Assembly: GCF_014646815.1 (NCBI RefSeq)
Contig: NZ_BMNZ01000005.1
Coordinates: 242,394 to 306,393 of the forward strand
Length of the DNA: 64,000 bases
Direction of reading: 5' to 3'
Source of the DNA: Terrabacter tumescens
GTDB taxonomy: Bacteria > Actinomycetota > Actinomycetes > Actinomycetales > Dermatophilaceae
Shown here: positions 9,201 to 17,605 of the stretch, piece after piece
Layout: each line of letters starts with the position of its first letter
Numbering within the stretch: position 1 is the stretch's first letter
Notes under the pieces: model-generated
Seen by the model: the letters and a program-made list of their open reading frames with translations, nothing else
Told to the model about the DNA's origin: nothing
Databases searched by the model: none
Position numbers and translations under genes: made by a program

Positions 9201-9863
9201 GTGTCGACGTCCGAGAAGCGACCCGCGACGCGCCCTCCGGCCGACGAGGAGCGGATGACCCAGGAGGACTTCGAGAGGGTCTACGGCCCGCTGGACCCCC
9301 TGTCCCCGAGCGAGCTGCGCGTGCTGCTCGACGGGCTGGACGTCCCGTGGTGGGTGGTCGGCGGGTGGGCCGTCGAGGCCTTCACCGGCGTGCGGCGCCA
9401 CCACGAGGACATCGACGTCGCCGTCTTCCGGCGCGACCTGCCCGCAGTGCGCGCCCATCTCGAACCCCACTTCCACCTCTGGGCGGCCGGCGACCGGGGG
9501 CTGCTCCACCTGGCGCCCGGACGCGAGATGCCGGAGGACGCGGAGCAGGTGTGGTTCCGAGAGCACGCCCTGGCGCCGTGGCGCGGCGAGGTCCTTCTCA
9601 ACCGCGACGTCGACGGACGGTGGCAGTTCAAGCGCGACCCGTCGCTCGTCCTCGACCTCGACGACGCCACGTGGCAGCGCGACGGCGTGCGCTACCTGCG
9701 CCCCGAGCTCGTCCTCGCCCACAAGGTGAGGTCGACCCGTGCCAAGGACCACGCGGACCTCGAGGCCGCACTCCCCCTGCTCGACAGCGCCCAGCGCGAA
9801 CTGCTGACGCACGTCGTGAGCCAGCACGGGGCCGACCACCCGTGGCGCGAGCGGCTGGGCTGA
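9201..9863 (+). CDS. Nucleotidyltransferase-fold protein, ANT(2'')-like
   Basis: A 220-residue protein starting with GTG. Residues ~50-78 carry the nucleotidyltransferase signature: WWVVGGWAVEAF followed by HHEDIDVAVF, giving the GG motif and the paired Asp70/Asp72 metal ligands. The same arrangement occurs in aminoglycoside 2''-adenylyltransferases and in many uncharacterised actinobacterial relatives. A later RPELVLAHKVRSTRAKDHADLE segment fits the same family (Lys and Asp in the helical half). It probably transfers a nucleotide to a small molecule; an antibiotic substrate is possible but not shown. It lies 35 nt after the PucR-type gene and may be co-transcribed. Confidence 0.75.
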   Translation: MSTSEKRPATRPPADEERMTQEDFERVYGPLDPLSPSELRVLLDGLDVPWWVVGGWAVEAFTGVRRHHEDIDVAVFRRDLPAVRAHLEPHFHLWAAGDRGLLHLAPGREMPEDAEQVWFREHALAPWRGEVLLNRDVDGRWQFKRDPSLVLDLDDATWQRDGVRYLRPELVLAHKVRSTRAKDHADLEAALPLLDSAQRELLTHVVSQHGADHPWRERLG

Positions 9864-9868
9864 GAGAC

Positions 9869-10309
9869 TCAGCTCTCTCCGAGGTGCACCGTGCCGTCGG
9901 GGTCGACGTGGAAGCTCGGGTTGTGCACGAGGTCCCAGCGGAAGCCGTCGGGGTCGGCCACGCAGGCACTGACCCCGCCCCAGTTGCGCACGGTCGGCGG
10001 CGCGACCGAGGTGGCCCCGGCGGCCAGGGCCGCGGCATACAACCGCTCGACCTCCTCGGCGGCACCGACGTTGTGACCGAGCGAGACGGGCGGGGCGGAC
10101 GGGCCGTGGGCGACGTCGCCGTACTCGCCCGGCATCTGCGTGACGTCCCACAGCGCCAGGAGCTGTCCGGGCGCGCACTGGACGAAGCTGATCTCGCCGT
10201 CGAGGTGGAGCACCGACCGGAAGCCGAGCCCGTCGACGTAGAACGCGCGCGACCGCTCCACGTCCCGGACGCCGAGGGTGATGGCGGTGATGTCGGGAGA
10301 CGTCGTCAT
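9869..10309 (-). CDS. VOC-superfamily (glyoxalase/dioxygenase-like) protein
   Basis: A 146-residue protein with two beta-alpha-beta-beta-beta modules. The N-terminal ITLGVRDVERSRAFYVDGLGF and the C-terminal ADPDGFRWDLVHNP are typical of the vicinal oxygen chelate fold (glyoxalase I, fosfomycin/bleomycin resistance, extradiol dioxygenase). Metal ligands are not fully conserved by eye, so the reaction is unknown. It converges on the nucleotidyltransferase gene with only 5 nt between the stops. Confidence 0.85.
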   Translation of the reverse strand: MTTSPDITAITLGVRDVERSRAFYVDGLGFRSVLHLDGEISFVQCAPGQLLALWDVTQMPGEYGDVAHGPSAPPVSLGHNVGAAEEVERLYAAALAAGATSVAPPTVRNWGGVSACVADPDGFRWDLVHNPSFHVDPDGTVHLGES

Positions 10310-10446
10310 CCCTCCACCGTAGGGCCGGCCACCGACGTCGCCGAGCCGTAAGGCCGAGGTAACCGCCGCGTCATGGAGTTCGCGCCCGCGGAGGACTTGA
10401 CTCGTGGACGAGCCGGTCAGGGTGATCGGCCGAAAGGTGGAAATCC

Positions 10447-10917
10447 ATGTCTCACAATCCGATTCGGTCCAGCATCCGAGCGATCGCGGTGGCCGCGGTC
10501 GGGGTCACGACCGCCCTCGCCGGCGGCGCCGCAGCCCACGCAGGCGGCGTCTCCGGGCCGGCCTTCTACGTCGACCACGAGCTCTACCGGACGGTCGCGA
10601 CGCCGACCGACCTCAGCCTCACGGGCGCCCCGGCGCAGGCGTGGGACACCATCTACAGCTTCGGCGCCGTCCAGCGCAGCGTCGCGACCGCAGCCCCGGG
10701 AGATCCCGGCTACAACGGCGGCCGCTGGCAGGTGCACGCCGTCTCACTCACGGGCACGTATGCCGCCGCCCTGGCCGCGGGCGACCACGACCGCGACGGC
10801 GTGCTCGACGCCGCGGACGAGGTGCAGGCCGCGATCGCCGCCGGCGCGCTCGTCGACGACGGCATCGTGAGGTACTTCGTCTGCACGGTCAACCCGGTCC
10901 CCCACGGCCAGGCCTGA
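10447..10917 (+). CDS. Small secreted protein with an EF-hand-like loop
   Basis: A 156-residue protein with a clear signal peptide (basic start, hydrophobic AIAVAAVGVTTALAGGAA, cut after AHA near residue 32). The mature part is ~125 residues. It contains DHDRDGVLDAADE (~115-127), spaced like a calcium-binding EF-hand/dockerin loop (Asp at 1, 3, 5, Gly 6, Asp 9, Glu near 12). I do not recognise the family further. The ribosome site AAAGGTGG is 6 nt before the ATG. It stands alone and ends at a terminator. Confidence 0.75.
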   Translation: MSHNPIRSSIRAIAVAAVGVTTALAGGAAAHAGGVSGPAFYVDHELYRTVATPTDLSLTGAPAQAWDTIYSFGAVQRSVATAAPGDPGYNGGRWQVHAVSLTGTYAAALAAGDHDRDGVLDAADEVQAAIAAGALVDDGIVRYFVCTVNPVPHGQA

Positions 10918-10956
10918 CCGCACACCCGCGCAGCCCGAACAACCGAGCCGGAAGCA

Positions 10957-10994
10957 GTCGGGGGAGGCGCACCGTGTGGCGCTCCTCCCCCGAC
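10957..10994. terminator. Hairpin terminator between the secreted-protein gene and bldC
   Basis: An 11-bp GC stem (GTCGGGGGAGG with CCTCCCCCGAC) encloses a 16-nt loop that can pair further. The two flanking genes converge, so the structure can serve both. Confidence 0.8.
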
Positions 10995-11029
10995 GTCGTG
11001 ACCGGCTACCCCCAACTGTTCGGTCTAGC

Positions 11030-11227
11030 TCAGTGCCCGCCACCCAGAAGGTCGCGAACCTCTGACTCGCGGTACCTCCGGTGCCCACCAAGGGTCCGGA
11101 TCGAAGTCAGCTTGCCTGCCTTGGCCCATCGAGTGACCGTCTTGGGGTCCACTCGGAACAGGGCCGCCACCTCGGCAGGTGTCAGCAGCTTCTCGGTCTC
11201 GTGTCGATCCTGAGTCGTCATTGTCAT
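11030..11227 (-). CDS. bldC: BldC, MerR-like DNA-binding developmental regulator
   Basis: A 65-residue protein that is almost all winged helix-turn-helix. The core LLTPAEVAALFRVDPKTV then RWAKAGKLTSIRTLGG matches Streptomyces BldC nearly residue for residue. BldC binds head-to-tail on direct repeats and controls entry into development in streptomycetes; non-sporulating actinobacteria keep it with less understood targets. Two in-frame ATGs (11227 and 11221) both sit well behind G-rich sequence (GGTGGTGGGG), so the N-terminus is uncertain by two residues. The neighbourhood bldC, DUF3073, purM, purF is the arrangement known from other actinobacteria, which supports orthology. Confidence 0.93.
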   Translation of the reverse strand: MTMTTQDRHETEKLLTPAEVAALFRVDPKTVTRWAKAGKLTSIRTLGGHRRYRESEVRDLLGGGH

Positions 11228-11652
11228 ATCCCCACCACCCTGTCGCTAGGTGCAGCGACACGCATGCGCCCCAATCGGGGCTCAGTAAAGCAAGGGTAAA
11301 GTCTCGGCCCGCCGAATGGCAGTTAAACACTGAAAAGAGTCAAATCGTCCCGGTTTCACAGGACCTGGTGTATAGGAACCCACGCCGTCGGTGGCCTCTG
11401 GACGACCTCCTGCCGGCCCGCCGTGGCCGCCGGCTCGGCAACCCGCGCGGTGGCTGTCCCGGTGGCCCCTCCGGTGGCTGCCCTGACGCCTCGGCGAGCC
11501 GTGGTCCCGCGGGCGCGGGATTTGCGCCACTCATGTAGCGTTAGGCCCACGAGAACACACACATTCCCGGGACCGCTACGCAGACATCGAAGAGCCATCC
11601 GGCACTTCGAGGGGCGATGCCGTCCCGGCACGACGCACGAGGGGGTCACGCC
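11228..11652. promoter_or_regulatory. Divergent intergenic region between bldC and DUF3073
   Basis: About 425 nt without a convincing gene. The first ~130 nt next to bldC are AT-richer than anything nearby and contain on the bldC strand TTGACT (11338-11343) and several TTTA boxes: a likely promoter zone. The bldC leader can fold two small hairpins, GTCGCT/AGCGAC (11242-11259) and GCCCC-AATC-GGGGC (11268-11281). The middle is GC-rich with CCGGTGGC-type short repeats. TAGCGTTAGG (~11536) is a candidate -10 zone for the DUF3073 transcript. Confidence 0.55.
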
Positions 11653-11847
11653 ATGGGGCGCGGCCGAGCCAAAGCCAAGCAGACCAAGGTCGCACGGCAG
11701 CTCAAGTACTACACACCCGACACGGACTTGAGCGCGCTGGAGCGTGAGCTGCACGGGCCGTCGCAACGCGACGTCTCCAACCAGCCGCGATCCGTCGACG
11801 ACGACGAGTACGACGAATACGGGAAGTGGGTCTCGGGCGAGCGCTGA
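11653..11847 (+). CDS. DUF3073 family small protein
   Basis: A 64-residue protein beginning MGRGRAKAKQTKVARQLKYY, a basic N-terminal half typical of the actinobacterial DUF3073 family, followed by a very acidic tail (DDDEYDEYGKW). The polarised charge suggests a nucleic-acid or ribosome partner, but the function is unknown. An in-frame ATG 12 codons upstream is less likely: the family always begins at MGRGRAK and a GGGGG run lies 8 nt before this ATG. It lies beside purM, as in other actinobacteria. Confidence 0.9.
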   Translation: MGRGRAKAKQTKVARQLKYYTPDTDLSALERELHGPSQRDVSNQPRSVDDDEYDEYGKWVSGER

Positions 11848-11980
11848 GCTCGTCCTCCCCCTTCCGTCTGCACCTCGTGCGTCGGGTGTTCACACCCGGC
11901 GCGCGATCGGTGCTGCCCTCGAGGCAGCTGACGCGCCGGCCAGCAGCACCGGTCCGGTCGCGTCGGAGTGACGCATCGAT

Positions 11981-12009
11981 GCCCGCGCACCCTCCTGGGG
12001 TGCGCGGGC
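11981..12009. terminator. Hairpin terminator between DUF3073 and purM
   Basis: A perfect 12-bp stem (GCCCGCGCACCC with GGGTGCGCGGGC) with a 5-nt TCCTG loop, placed between convergent genes. The remaining ~290 nt of the gap (11848-12143) holds no gene I can support; one octamer copy lies at 12025-12032. Confidence 0.85.
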
Positions 12010-12143
12010 TCGTCACACCTTCGCGTATGCCGTGTCGCCGGGTCCCGAGGGACGCGGGTCGTTGAGGGCCGGCCGAGTGCACTGGCCCCATGCGCGTGAT
12101 CGCGCCCGAGGCCGACCCCGCGGCCCCCCTCGGGGCCTGTCTG

Positions 12144-13274
12144 TCAGGCGGTCGGGTGCTCGCCGACGACCTGCACCGCGCCGCCATCGACGCCCTTGGC
12201 GCCTCGCACGATCTCGACGCCGTCCGCGACGAGTCCACCGGCGTGCGCCCGCTCCTCGGTCGCGACCTCGCCGAGCCGCCAGGCCGCGATGCCCCGGGCC
12301 TCGCTCACCTCGATGGCGCGGTCGGCCTGGTCGGCGGGCAGCACGGCGACGAAGCCGATGCCCTGGTTGAGGGTCCGCTCGATGTCCGCCTGCGGCACGC
12401 GGCCGAGGTCCTGGACCGTGCGGAAGACCGCCGGCGGGGTCCAGGTGCTGCGGTCGACGCGGGCGAACATGCCCGTGGGCAGGACGCGGGCGAGGTTGGC
12501 GGCGAGCCCACCACCGGTGACGTGGCTGAGCGCGTGCACGTCGACGCCGTCGGTCGCGATGAGCTCGAGCAGCGGCTTGGTGTAGATGCGGGTCGGCTCG
12601 AGCAGCTCCTCGCCGAGGGTGCGGCCGAAGTCCTCGACGTGCCGGTCGAGCTCCCAGCCGGCGCTCGAGACGACGCGGCGCACCAGGCTGTAGCCGTTGC
12701 TGTGCAGGCCGCTGCTTGCGAGGGCCACCACGACGTCACCGTCGGCGACGCGCTGCGGACCCAGCACCGCGGCATACTCCACGACTCCGGTCGCGGCGCC
12801 GGCCACGTCGTACTCGTCGGGGTGGAGCAGGCCCGGGTGCTCGGCGGTCTCGCCGCCGACGAGGGCGACGCCCGCCTCCTCGCAGGCGCGGGCGATGCCG
12901 CCGACGATGGCGGCGATCCGCTCGGGCACGACCTTGCCGGTGGCGATGTAGTCGGTCATGAAGAGCGGCTCGGCGCCGCACACGACGATGTCGTCGACGA
13001 CCATCCCGACGAGGTCGAAGCCGATGGTGTCGTGGACGTCGAGCGCCTGGGCGATGGCGACCTTGGTGCCGACGCCGTCGGTGCTCGTGGCGAGGATCGG
13101 GCGGGTCATCCGGGCGATGGCGCTCGCGTCGAACATCCCGGCGAAGCCGCCGAGGCCGCCGACCACCTCGGGGCGGGTCGCGCGGCGCACCGACGCCTTC
13201 ATCAGCTCGACGGCCTTGTCACCCGCCTCGACGTCGACACCGGCGGAGGCATAGGTGATGGGGGCGTCGCTCAC
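12144..13274 (-). CDS. purM: Phosphoribosylformylglycinamidine cyclo-ligase (AIR synthetase)
   Basis: A 376-residue cytoplasmic enzyme that uses ATP to close FGAM to AIR, step five of de novo purine synthesis. The PurM signatures are present: TYASAGVDVEAGD at the start, STDGVGTK, MVVDDIVVCGAEPLF, the glycine-rich GGETAEHPG loop, SSGLHSNGYSLVR and HVTGGGLAANL. Length matches the family. It lies downstream of purF on the same strand, but a YdeI-family gene on the opposite strand separates them, so it needs its own promoter in 13275-13375. Confidence 0.97.
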   Translation of the reverse strand: MSDAPITYASAGVDVEAGDKAVELMKASVRRATRPEVVGGLGGFAGMFDASAIARMTRPILATSTDGVGTKVAIAQALDVHDTIGFDLVGMVVDDIVVCGAEPLFMTDYIATGKVVPERIAAIVGGIARACEEAGVALVGGETAEHPGLLHPDEYDVAGAATGVVEYAAVLGPQRVADGDVVVALASSGLHSNGYSLVRRVVSSAGWELDRHVEDFGRTLGEELLEPTRIYTKPLLELIATDGVDVHALSHVTGGGLAANLARVLPTGMFARVDRSTWTPPAVFRTVQDLGRVPQADIERTLNQGIGFVAVLPADQADRAIEVSEARGIAAWRLGEVATEERAHAGGLVADGVEIVRGAKGVDGGAVQVVGEHPTA

Positions 13275-13375
13275 CCGCCCAGCCTACCGGCGCCACCGGA
13301 GCGCGCTCTCGTGCGGCCGGCGTGTGGCCATCGGGAGGTCATCGGGAGGTCATCGCATGGCTATCGTGAGGACCG

Positions 13376-13987
13376 ATGACCCGTACGTCGGACCTGCCGG
13401 CACCCCCGTCCCCGAACGGCCGGGAGGTGGTGGTGCCGCGCTCGCGGTCCGCGTGGCGCGCCTGGCTGGCCGAGCACCCCGACCGCAGCGAGGGCGTCTG
13501 GGTCGTCTACCGCAAGAAGTCCAGCGGGCTCGACGGGCCCACCTACGACGACCTGCTCGACGAGGCGCTCTGCCACGGGTGGATCGACAGCCGCGGCGGA
13601 CGGCTGGACGAGCACCGGATGATCCAGTGGTTCTCCCCGCGCCGTCCGGGCGGGCTGTGGTCGGCGCGCAACAAGCGGCGGATCGAGCAGCTGGTGCGCG
13701 CCGGCCTCATGGCGCCGGGCGGACAGGCCGCCATCGACCGCGCGGTGGAGGACGGGTCCTGGACCCAGGCCGACGAGGTCGAGGCGATGGTCGTCCCTGC
13801 TGACCTCGCGGCCGCGCTGGCCGAGGCTGCCGCGACCGGCGCCTACGAGGCCCTGGCCGACTCCACCAAGAGGCAGTACCTCTGGTGGGTCCACAGCGCC
13901 CGACGCCCGGCGACCCGCGCGGCGCGCATCGCCGAGACGGTGCGCCGGATGGGCACGACGGACGCGAGCGCCGACGCCGACCACTGA
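13376..13987 (+). CDS. YdeI/OmpD-associated family protein
   Basis: A 203-residue protein of the YdeI/OmpD-associated (bacteriocin-protection) family. The family motifs are visible: EGVWVVYRKKSSG, ALCHGWIDSRG, the MIQWFSPRR motif, W-S-x-x-N-K-R-R, and a C-terminal ST(K/R)RQYLWWV. The biochemical role is not known. GAGG lies 4 nt before the ATG. Upstream, an 11-bp direct repeat CATCGGGAGGT occurs twice (13329-13350). The 3' end converges on purF with an 18-nt gap and no strong hairpin. Confidence 0.85.
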   Translation: MTRTSDLPAPPSPNGREVVVPRSRSAWRAWLAEHPDRSEGVWVVYRKKSSGLDGPTYDDLLDEALCHGWIDSRGGRLDEHRMIQWFSPRRPGGLWSARNKRRIEQLVRAGLMAPGGQAAIDRAVEDGSWTQADEVEAMVVPADLAAALAEAAATGAYEALADSTKRQYLWWVHSARRPATRAARIAETVRRMGTTDASADADH

Positions 13988-14005
13988 CGGTCGACCGCCA
14001 GCGGC

Positions 14006-15568
14006 CTACGGGTGCTGGAGGGCGTTGGCCCCGCCGAGGCCGACCCCGAGGGTGACGCCCTCGACGTCGACCGAGCGGTCGTGGCCGGTGCGGACCGTGA
14101 GCGGGAGCGTCTCGAGCACGTGCTTGCCGATGAGGCCGTCCTCGGGCAGCTCGATCGGGTAGCGACCGGTGAAGCACGCCGAGCACAGCTCGTCGGCCGG
14201 CTGGTTCGTCGCGCCGATCATGCCGTCCTCGGAGATGTAGCCGAGCGAGTCGGCGCCGATCGACGCGCGGATCTCCTCGACCTTGAGGCCGGTCGCGATG
14301 AGCTCGGCGCGCGTGGCGAAGTCGATGCCGTAGAAGCAGGGCCACTGGACGGGCGGCGAGCTGATCCGCACGTGCACCTCGGCGGCGCCGGCCTCGCGGA
14401 GCATCCGGATCTGGGCGCGCTGGGTGTTGCCGCGCACGATCGAGTCGTCGACGACGACGAGGCGCTTGCCACGGATCGTGTGCTCGAGCGGGTTGAGCTT
14501 GAGCCGGATGCCGAGCTGGCGCAGCGTCTGCGACGGCTGGATGAAGGTGCGTCCGACGTAGGCGTTCTTGACGAAGCCCTGACCGAACGGGATGCCCGAC
14601 TCCTGCGAATAGCCAACCGCCGCAGGCACGCCCGACTCGGGGACGCCGATGACGAGGTCGGCGTCGACGGGGTGCTCGCGCGCGAGGACGCGGCCCATCT
14701 CGACGCGGGCCTCGTGCACGACCCGGCCGCGGATGACGGCGTCGGGGCGGGCGAGGTAGACGTACTCGAAGACGCAGCCCTTGGGCTGGGGCTCGGCGAA
14801 CTTGTGCGAGCGCAGGCCGTCCTCGTCGATGACGATGAGCTCGCCGGGCTCGACCTCGCGGATGACGGCGGCACCGATGGTCTGCAGGGCCGCGGTCTCG
14901 GACGCGACGACCCAGCCCCGCTCCAGGCGGCCGAGCGCGAGGGGACGCACACCCCAGGGGTCGCGGGCGGCATACAACGTCGTCTCGTCCATGAAGACGA
15001 AGGAGAAGGCGCCCTTGAGCTTGGGCAGCAGCTCGAGGGCGGCCTGCTCGGGCGTGCGGTCCTCGTCGGCCGCGAGCAGCGTCGTGACGAGCGCGGTGTC
15101 GGACGTGTTGCCTCGGGCGAGCTCGCCGGTGATGCGGGTGCCGCCGAAGTGCTCGTCGACGAGGGCCTTGAGCTCGACGGTGTTGATGAGATTGCCGTTG
15201 TGGGCGAGGGCCAGCGTGCTGCGGCCGGCGCCGCCGAGGGTCGGCTGGGCGTTCTCCCACGTGGAGCCGCCGGTCGTGGAGTAGCGCGTGTGCCCGATCG
15301 CGATGTGGCCGCGGAGCGAGCTGAGCGCGGTCTCGTCGAAGACCTGCGAGACGAGGCCCATGTCCTTGTAGACGAGGATCTTCTCGCCGTCACCGGTCGC
15401 GATGCCGGCCGACTCCTGACCGCGGTGCTGCAGCGCATAGAGCCCGAAGTACGTCAGCTTGGCGACGTCCTCTCCGGGAGCCCAGACGCCGAAGACCCCG
15501 CAGGCGTCCTGCGGGCCCTTCTCGCCGGGGATGAGGTCATGGTTCAAACGACCGTCGCCACGTGCCAC
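14006..15568 (-). CDS. purF: Amidophosphoribosyltransferase
   Basis: A 520-residue enzyme for the committed step of purine synthesis: PRPP plus glutamine to phosphoribosylamine. An N-terminal Ntn glutaminase domain has its nucleophile Cys23 (DACGVFG), so a 22-residue propeptide must be removed. A C-terminal PRTase domain shows VVDDSIVRGNT. Cys residues in GCVFEY, PCFYGID and CSACF match the 4Fe-4S ligands of the Bacillus-type enzyme. The GTG start at 15568 is chosen because homologs begin with (M/V)ARGDGRLNHD and GGGAG lies ~9 nt upstream; the longer open frame codes for Arg/Pro-rich sequence without family support. Confidence 0.96.
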   Translation of the reverse strand: MARGDGRLNHDLIPGEKGPQDACGVFGVWAPGEDVAKLTYFGLYALQHRGQESAGIATGDGEKILVYKDMGLVSQVFDETALSSLRGHIAIGHTRYSTTGGSTWENAQPTLGGAGRSTLALAHNGNLINTVELKALVDEHFGGTRITGELARGNTSDTALVTTLLAADEDRTPEQAALELLPKLKGAFSFVFMDETTLYAARDPWGVRPLALGRLERGWVVASETAALQTIGAAVIREVEPGELIVIDEDGLRSHKFAEPQPKGCVFEYVYLARPDAVIRGRVVHEARVEMGRVLAREHPVDADLVIGVPESGVPAAVGYSQESGIPFGQGFVKNAYVGRTFIQPSQTLRQLGIRLKLNPLEHTIRGKRLVVVDDSIVRGNTQRAQIRMLREAGAAEVHVRISSPPVQWPCFYGIDFATRAELIATGLKVEEIRASIGADSLGYISEDGMIGATNQPADELCSACFTGRYPIELPEDGLIGKHVLETLPLTVRTGHDRSVDVEGVTLGVGLGGANALQHP

Positions 15569-15594
15569 TCGCCCAGTCTCCCACACCGGTGCGG

Positions 15595-16173
15595 TCAGTC
15601 CGTCCGCGGTGGACGCGAGCGCAGGGGCAGCTCGGCGAGCACCTCGTAGCGGGGCCGGCGCCCGCGGCCCTCGCCGAGGTGGGATTCGACGAGCGCGAGC
15701 TCCCCGACCCGCCACGCCGGGCCCTCCCACGCGTCGAGGGCCCGGATCCACCGGGTGGCCTCGGTCGGCCGGTGGAAGCGCCCGAGCGTCAGGTGCGCCT
15801 GGAAGCGGGTCCCGTCGGGTGTCGCTCCTGCCGAGGTCGAGGCATTGCGTATGCCGCCCGCCACCGCCGAGAGGTCACCGCGCACCTGCTCGACGCCCGC
15901 CCACAGGACGCGGGCGGCATACGGGTTCGGGAAGGCGCCGGCCCCGGCGAGGCGCAGCACGAGCGGGTCGCGCTTGGCGGCGGAGCGGGCGAGGGCCTCG
16001 GTGAGGTCGTCGAGGCGGCGTTCGGGCACGTCGCCGAGGAAGGCGAGCGTGACGTGCCACTGGTTGCGGTCGGTCCAGCGGATCTCGGGTCCGGCCTCCC
16101 GGCGTGGCTCGAGGTGCTCCTCGAGGTCGTCGAGCACGTCGTCGGGCGGGACGACGGCGACGAAGAGCCTCAT
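15595..16173 (-). CDS. thpR: RNA 2',3'-cyclic phosphodiesterase (ThpR, 2H family)
   Basis: A 192-residue member of the two-histidine phosphoesterase family (LigT/ThpR). The two catalytic motifs are intact, H40-V-T and H127-L-T, in a duplicated fold beginning MRLFVAVVPP. The enzyme opens 2',3'-cyclic phosphates on RNA ends; the older name is 2'-5' RNA ligase. Its start overlaps the stop of the upstream racemase gene by 4 bp (ATGA), so it is the last gene of a coupled four-gene unit. Confidence 0.9.
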   Translation of the reverse strand: MRLFVAVVPPDDVLDDLEEHLEPRREAGPEIRWTDRNQWHVTLAFLGDVPERRLDDLTEALARSAAKRDPLVLRLAGAGAFPNPYAARVLWAGVEQVRGDLSAVAGGIRNASTSAGATPDGTRFQAHLTLGRFHRPTEATRWIRALDAWEGPAWRVGELALVESHLGEGRGRRPRYEVLAELPLRSRPPRTD

Positions 16174-17348
16174 GGCCCGTCGGAGGGGGCGGACGCGGCC
16201 CCGGAGGTGAGGAGCGCATCGACGTCGTCGATTCCCCACGCCGACAAGGCCGCTCGCGTGTCGGCCCCAGGGGCCGACGGTGGCGTGCCGAGGACGGTCG
16301 GGGTGCGCGAGAAGCGGGGCGCCGGCGCGGGCTGGACGACGCCGTGGTGCTCGACGTAGGTGCCGCGGGCCGCGAGGTGCGGGTGGCCGGGGGCCTCGGA
16401 GTAGCTGAGGACCGGCGCGACGCAGGCGTCGGTGCCCTCGAGCAGCGCCGTCCACTCGTCGCGGGTCCGCGTGCGGAAGGTGTCGGCCAGCAGGCTGCGC
16501 AGGGCCGGCCACCGGCTGGGGTCGAGCCGGTCGGGGGCGGTGTCCGTGAGGTCGAGCAGGCGCAGCAGCTCGGCGTAGAAGGCCGGCTCGAGGGGTCCGA
16601 CCGCGAGCCAGCCGCCGTCGCTCGTCTCGTAGACGTCGTAGAACGGGGCGCCGGTGTCGAGCAGGTTGGTGCCGCGCCGGTCGGACCAGAGGCCGGCGGC
16701 GTGCAGGCCGAGGACGAGCGAGGAGAGGTGGGCGGTGCCGTCGACGATGGCGGCGTCGATCACCTGGCCACGACCGCTGGTGCGCGCCTCGAGGAGCGCT
16801 GCGAGCACGCCGACGACGAGGTAGAGCGCCCCGCCGCCGAAGTCGCCGACGAGGTTGACCGGGACCTGGGGTGGTCCGCCGGCCCGGCCGATCGCGTGCA
16901 GCGCCCCCGTGACGGCGACGTAGCCGATGTCGTGCCCCGCGGACTGGGCCAGCGGCCCGTCCTGGCCCCAGCCGGTCATCCGGCCGTAGACGAGCCGCGG
17001 GTTGCGGGCGAGGCAGTCGTCGGGGCCGAGGCCGAGCCGCTCAGCGACGCCGGGGCGGTAGCCCTCGACGAGGACGTCGGCCCGCTCGACGAGCGCCAGC
17101 GCCGTTGCGAGCCCGTCGGGGTGCTTGAGGTCGAGCGAGACGGACGGGCGACCCCGCCGGAGGAGGTCGGCTTGCGGCGGCAATGGAATCGGCAGCGACG
17201 GCTCACCCGGCCGGTCGACGCGGATGACGTCCGCACCGAGGTCGGCCAGCAGCATCGCCGCGAACGGCGCAGGCCCGATGCCGGCGAGCTCGACGACCCG
17301 GACGCCCGCCAGCGGGCCCGACGAGCCGTCGCCGGCCGGCGAGGTCAC
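16170..17348 (-). CDS. Class III CoA-transferase family, alpha-methylacyl-CoA racemase-like
   Basis: A 392-residue CaiB/BaiF-fold protein. It begins GPLAGVRVVELAGIGPAPF, and the racemase-type residues are visible: SAGHDI (catalytic His), NLVGDFGGG (catalytic Asp) and a conserved downstream Glu region (FYDVYETSDG). This pattern fits AMACR/Mcr, which epimerises 2-methylacyl-CoA during branched-chain or sterol side-chain breakdown, better than a formyl- or carnitine-CoA transferase. It overlaps both neighbours by 4 bp, in an operon with an SCP-like protein, which fits lipid handling (inference). Confidence 0.85.
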   Translation of the reverse strand: MTSPAGDGSSGPLAGVRVVELAGIGPAPFAAMLLADLGADVIRVDRPGEPSLPIPLPPQADLLRRGRPSVSLDLKHPDGLATALALVERADVLVEGYRPGVAERLGLGPDDCLARNPRLVYGRMTGWGQDGPLAQSAGHDIGYVAVTGALHAIGRAGGPPQVPVNLVGDFGGGALYLVVGVLAALLEARTSGRGQVIDAAIVDGTAHLSSLVLGLHAAGLWSDRRGTNLLDTGAPFYDVYETSDGGWLAVGPLEPAFYAELLRLLDLTDTAPDRLDPSRWPALRSLLADTFRTRTRDEWTALLEGTDACVAPVLSYSEAPGHPHLAARGTYVEHHGVVQPAPAPRFSRTPTVLGTPPSAPGADTRAALSAWGIDDVDALLTSGAASAPSDGP

Positions 17349-17605
17349 GACTGGTCGCGACCGGACCGGTCAAGGAGGATGCCGATGATCCCGGCGACGC
17401 CGGTGCCGATGAAGGCACCGAAGGCGCCGATGTAGAGCGCACCGGTGGTCGTCGTGTAGCCCTGCACCTCGTCACCCATGATCGAGATGACGGCGCCCAC
17501 GATGAAGCCCAGGACGGCGCCCGTGATGAGGAAGCGCTTGAAGTTCGGGATGCGGGGCCGCTCGGGACGCGTGCGCGGCTGGGTGTTCGGCGAGGGCTGG
17601 GTCAC
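17345..17605 (-). CDS. Small two-helix membrane protein
   Basis: An 86-residue protein with a basic, Pro/Arg-rich cytoplasmic N-terminus (~1-22) and two hydrophobic segments (~24-44, [17 protein letters not shown]; ~57-79, [20 protein letters not shown]). The second is Gly-rich, as in helix-packing small membrane proteins. Function unknown; similar short proteins are common in Micrococcales. GTG start. It overlaps the SCP-like gene upstream and the racemase gene downstream by 4 bp each. Confidence 0.75.
   Translation of the reverse strand: MTQPSPNTQPRTRPERPRIPNFKRFLITGAVLGFIVGAVISIMGDEVQGYTTTTGALYIGAFGAFIGTGVAGIIGILLDRSGRDQS

Noticed and set aside
9201-9863. Naming this an aminoglycoside-resistance gene
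   Set aside because: Only the nucleotidyltransferase core is visible; many actinobacterial relatives have no resistance role.
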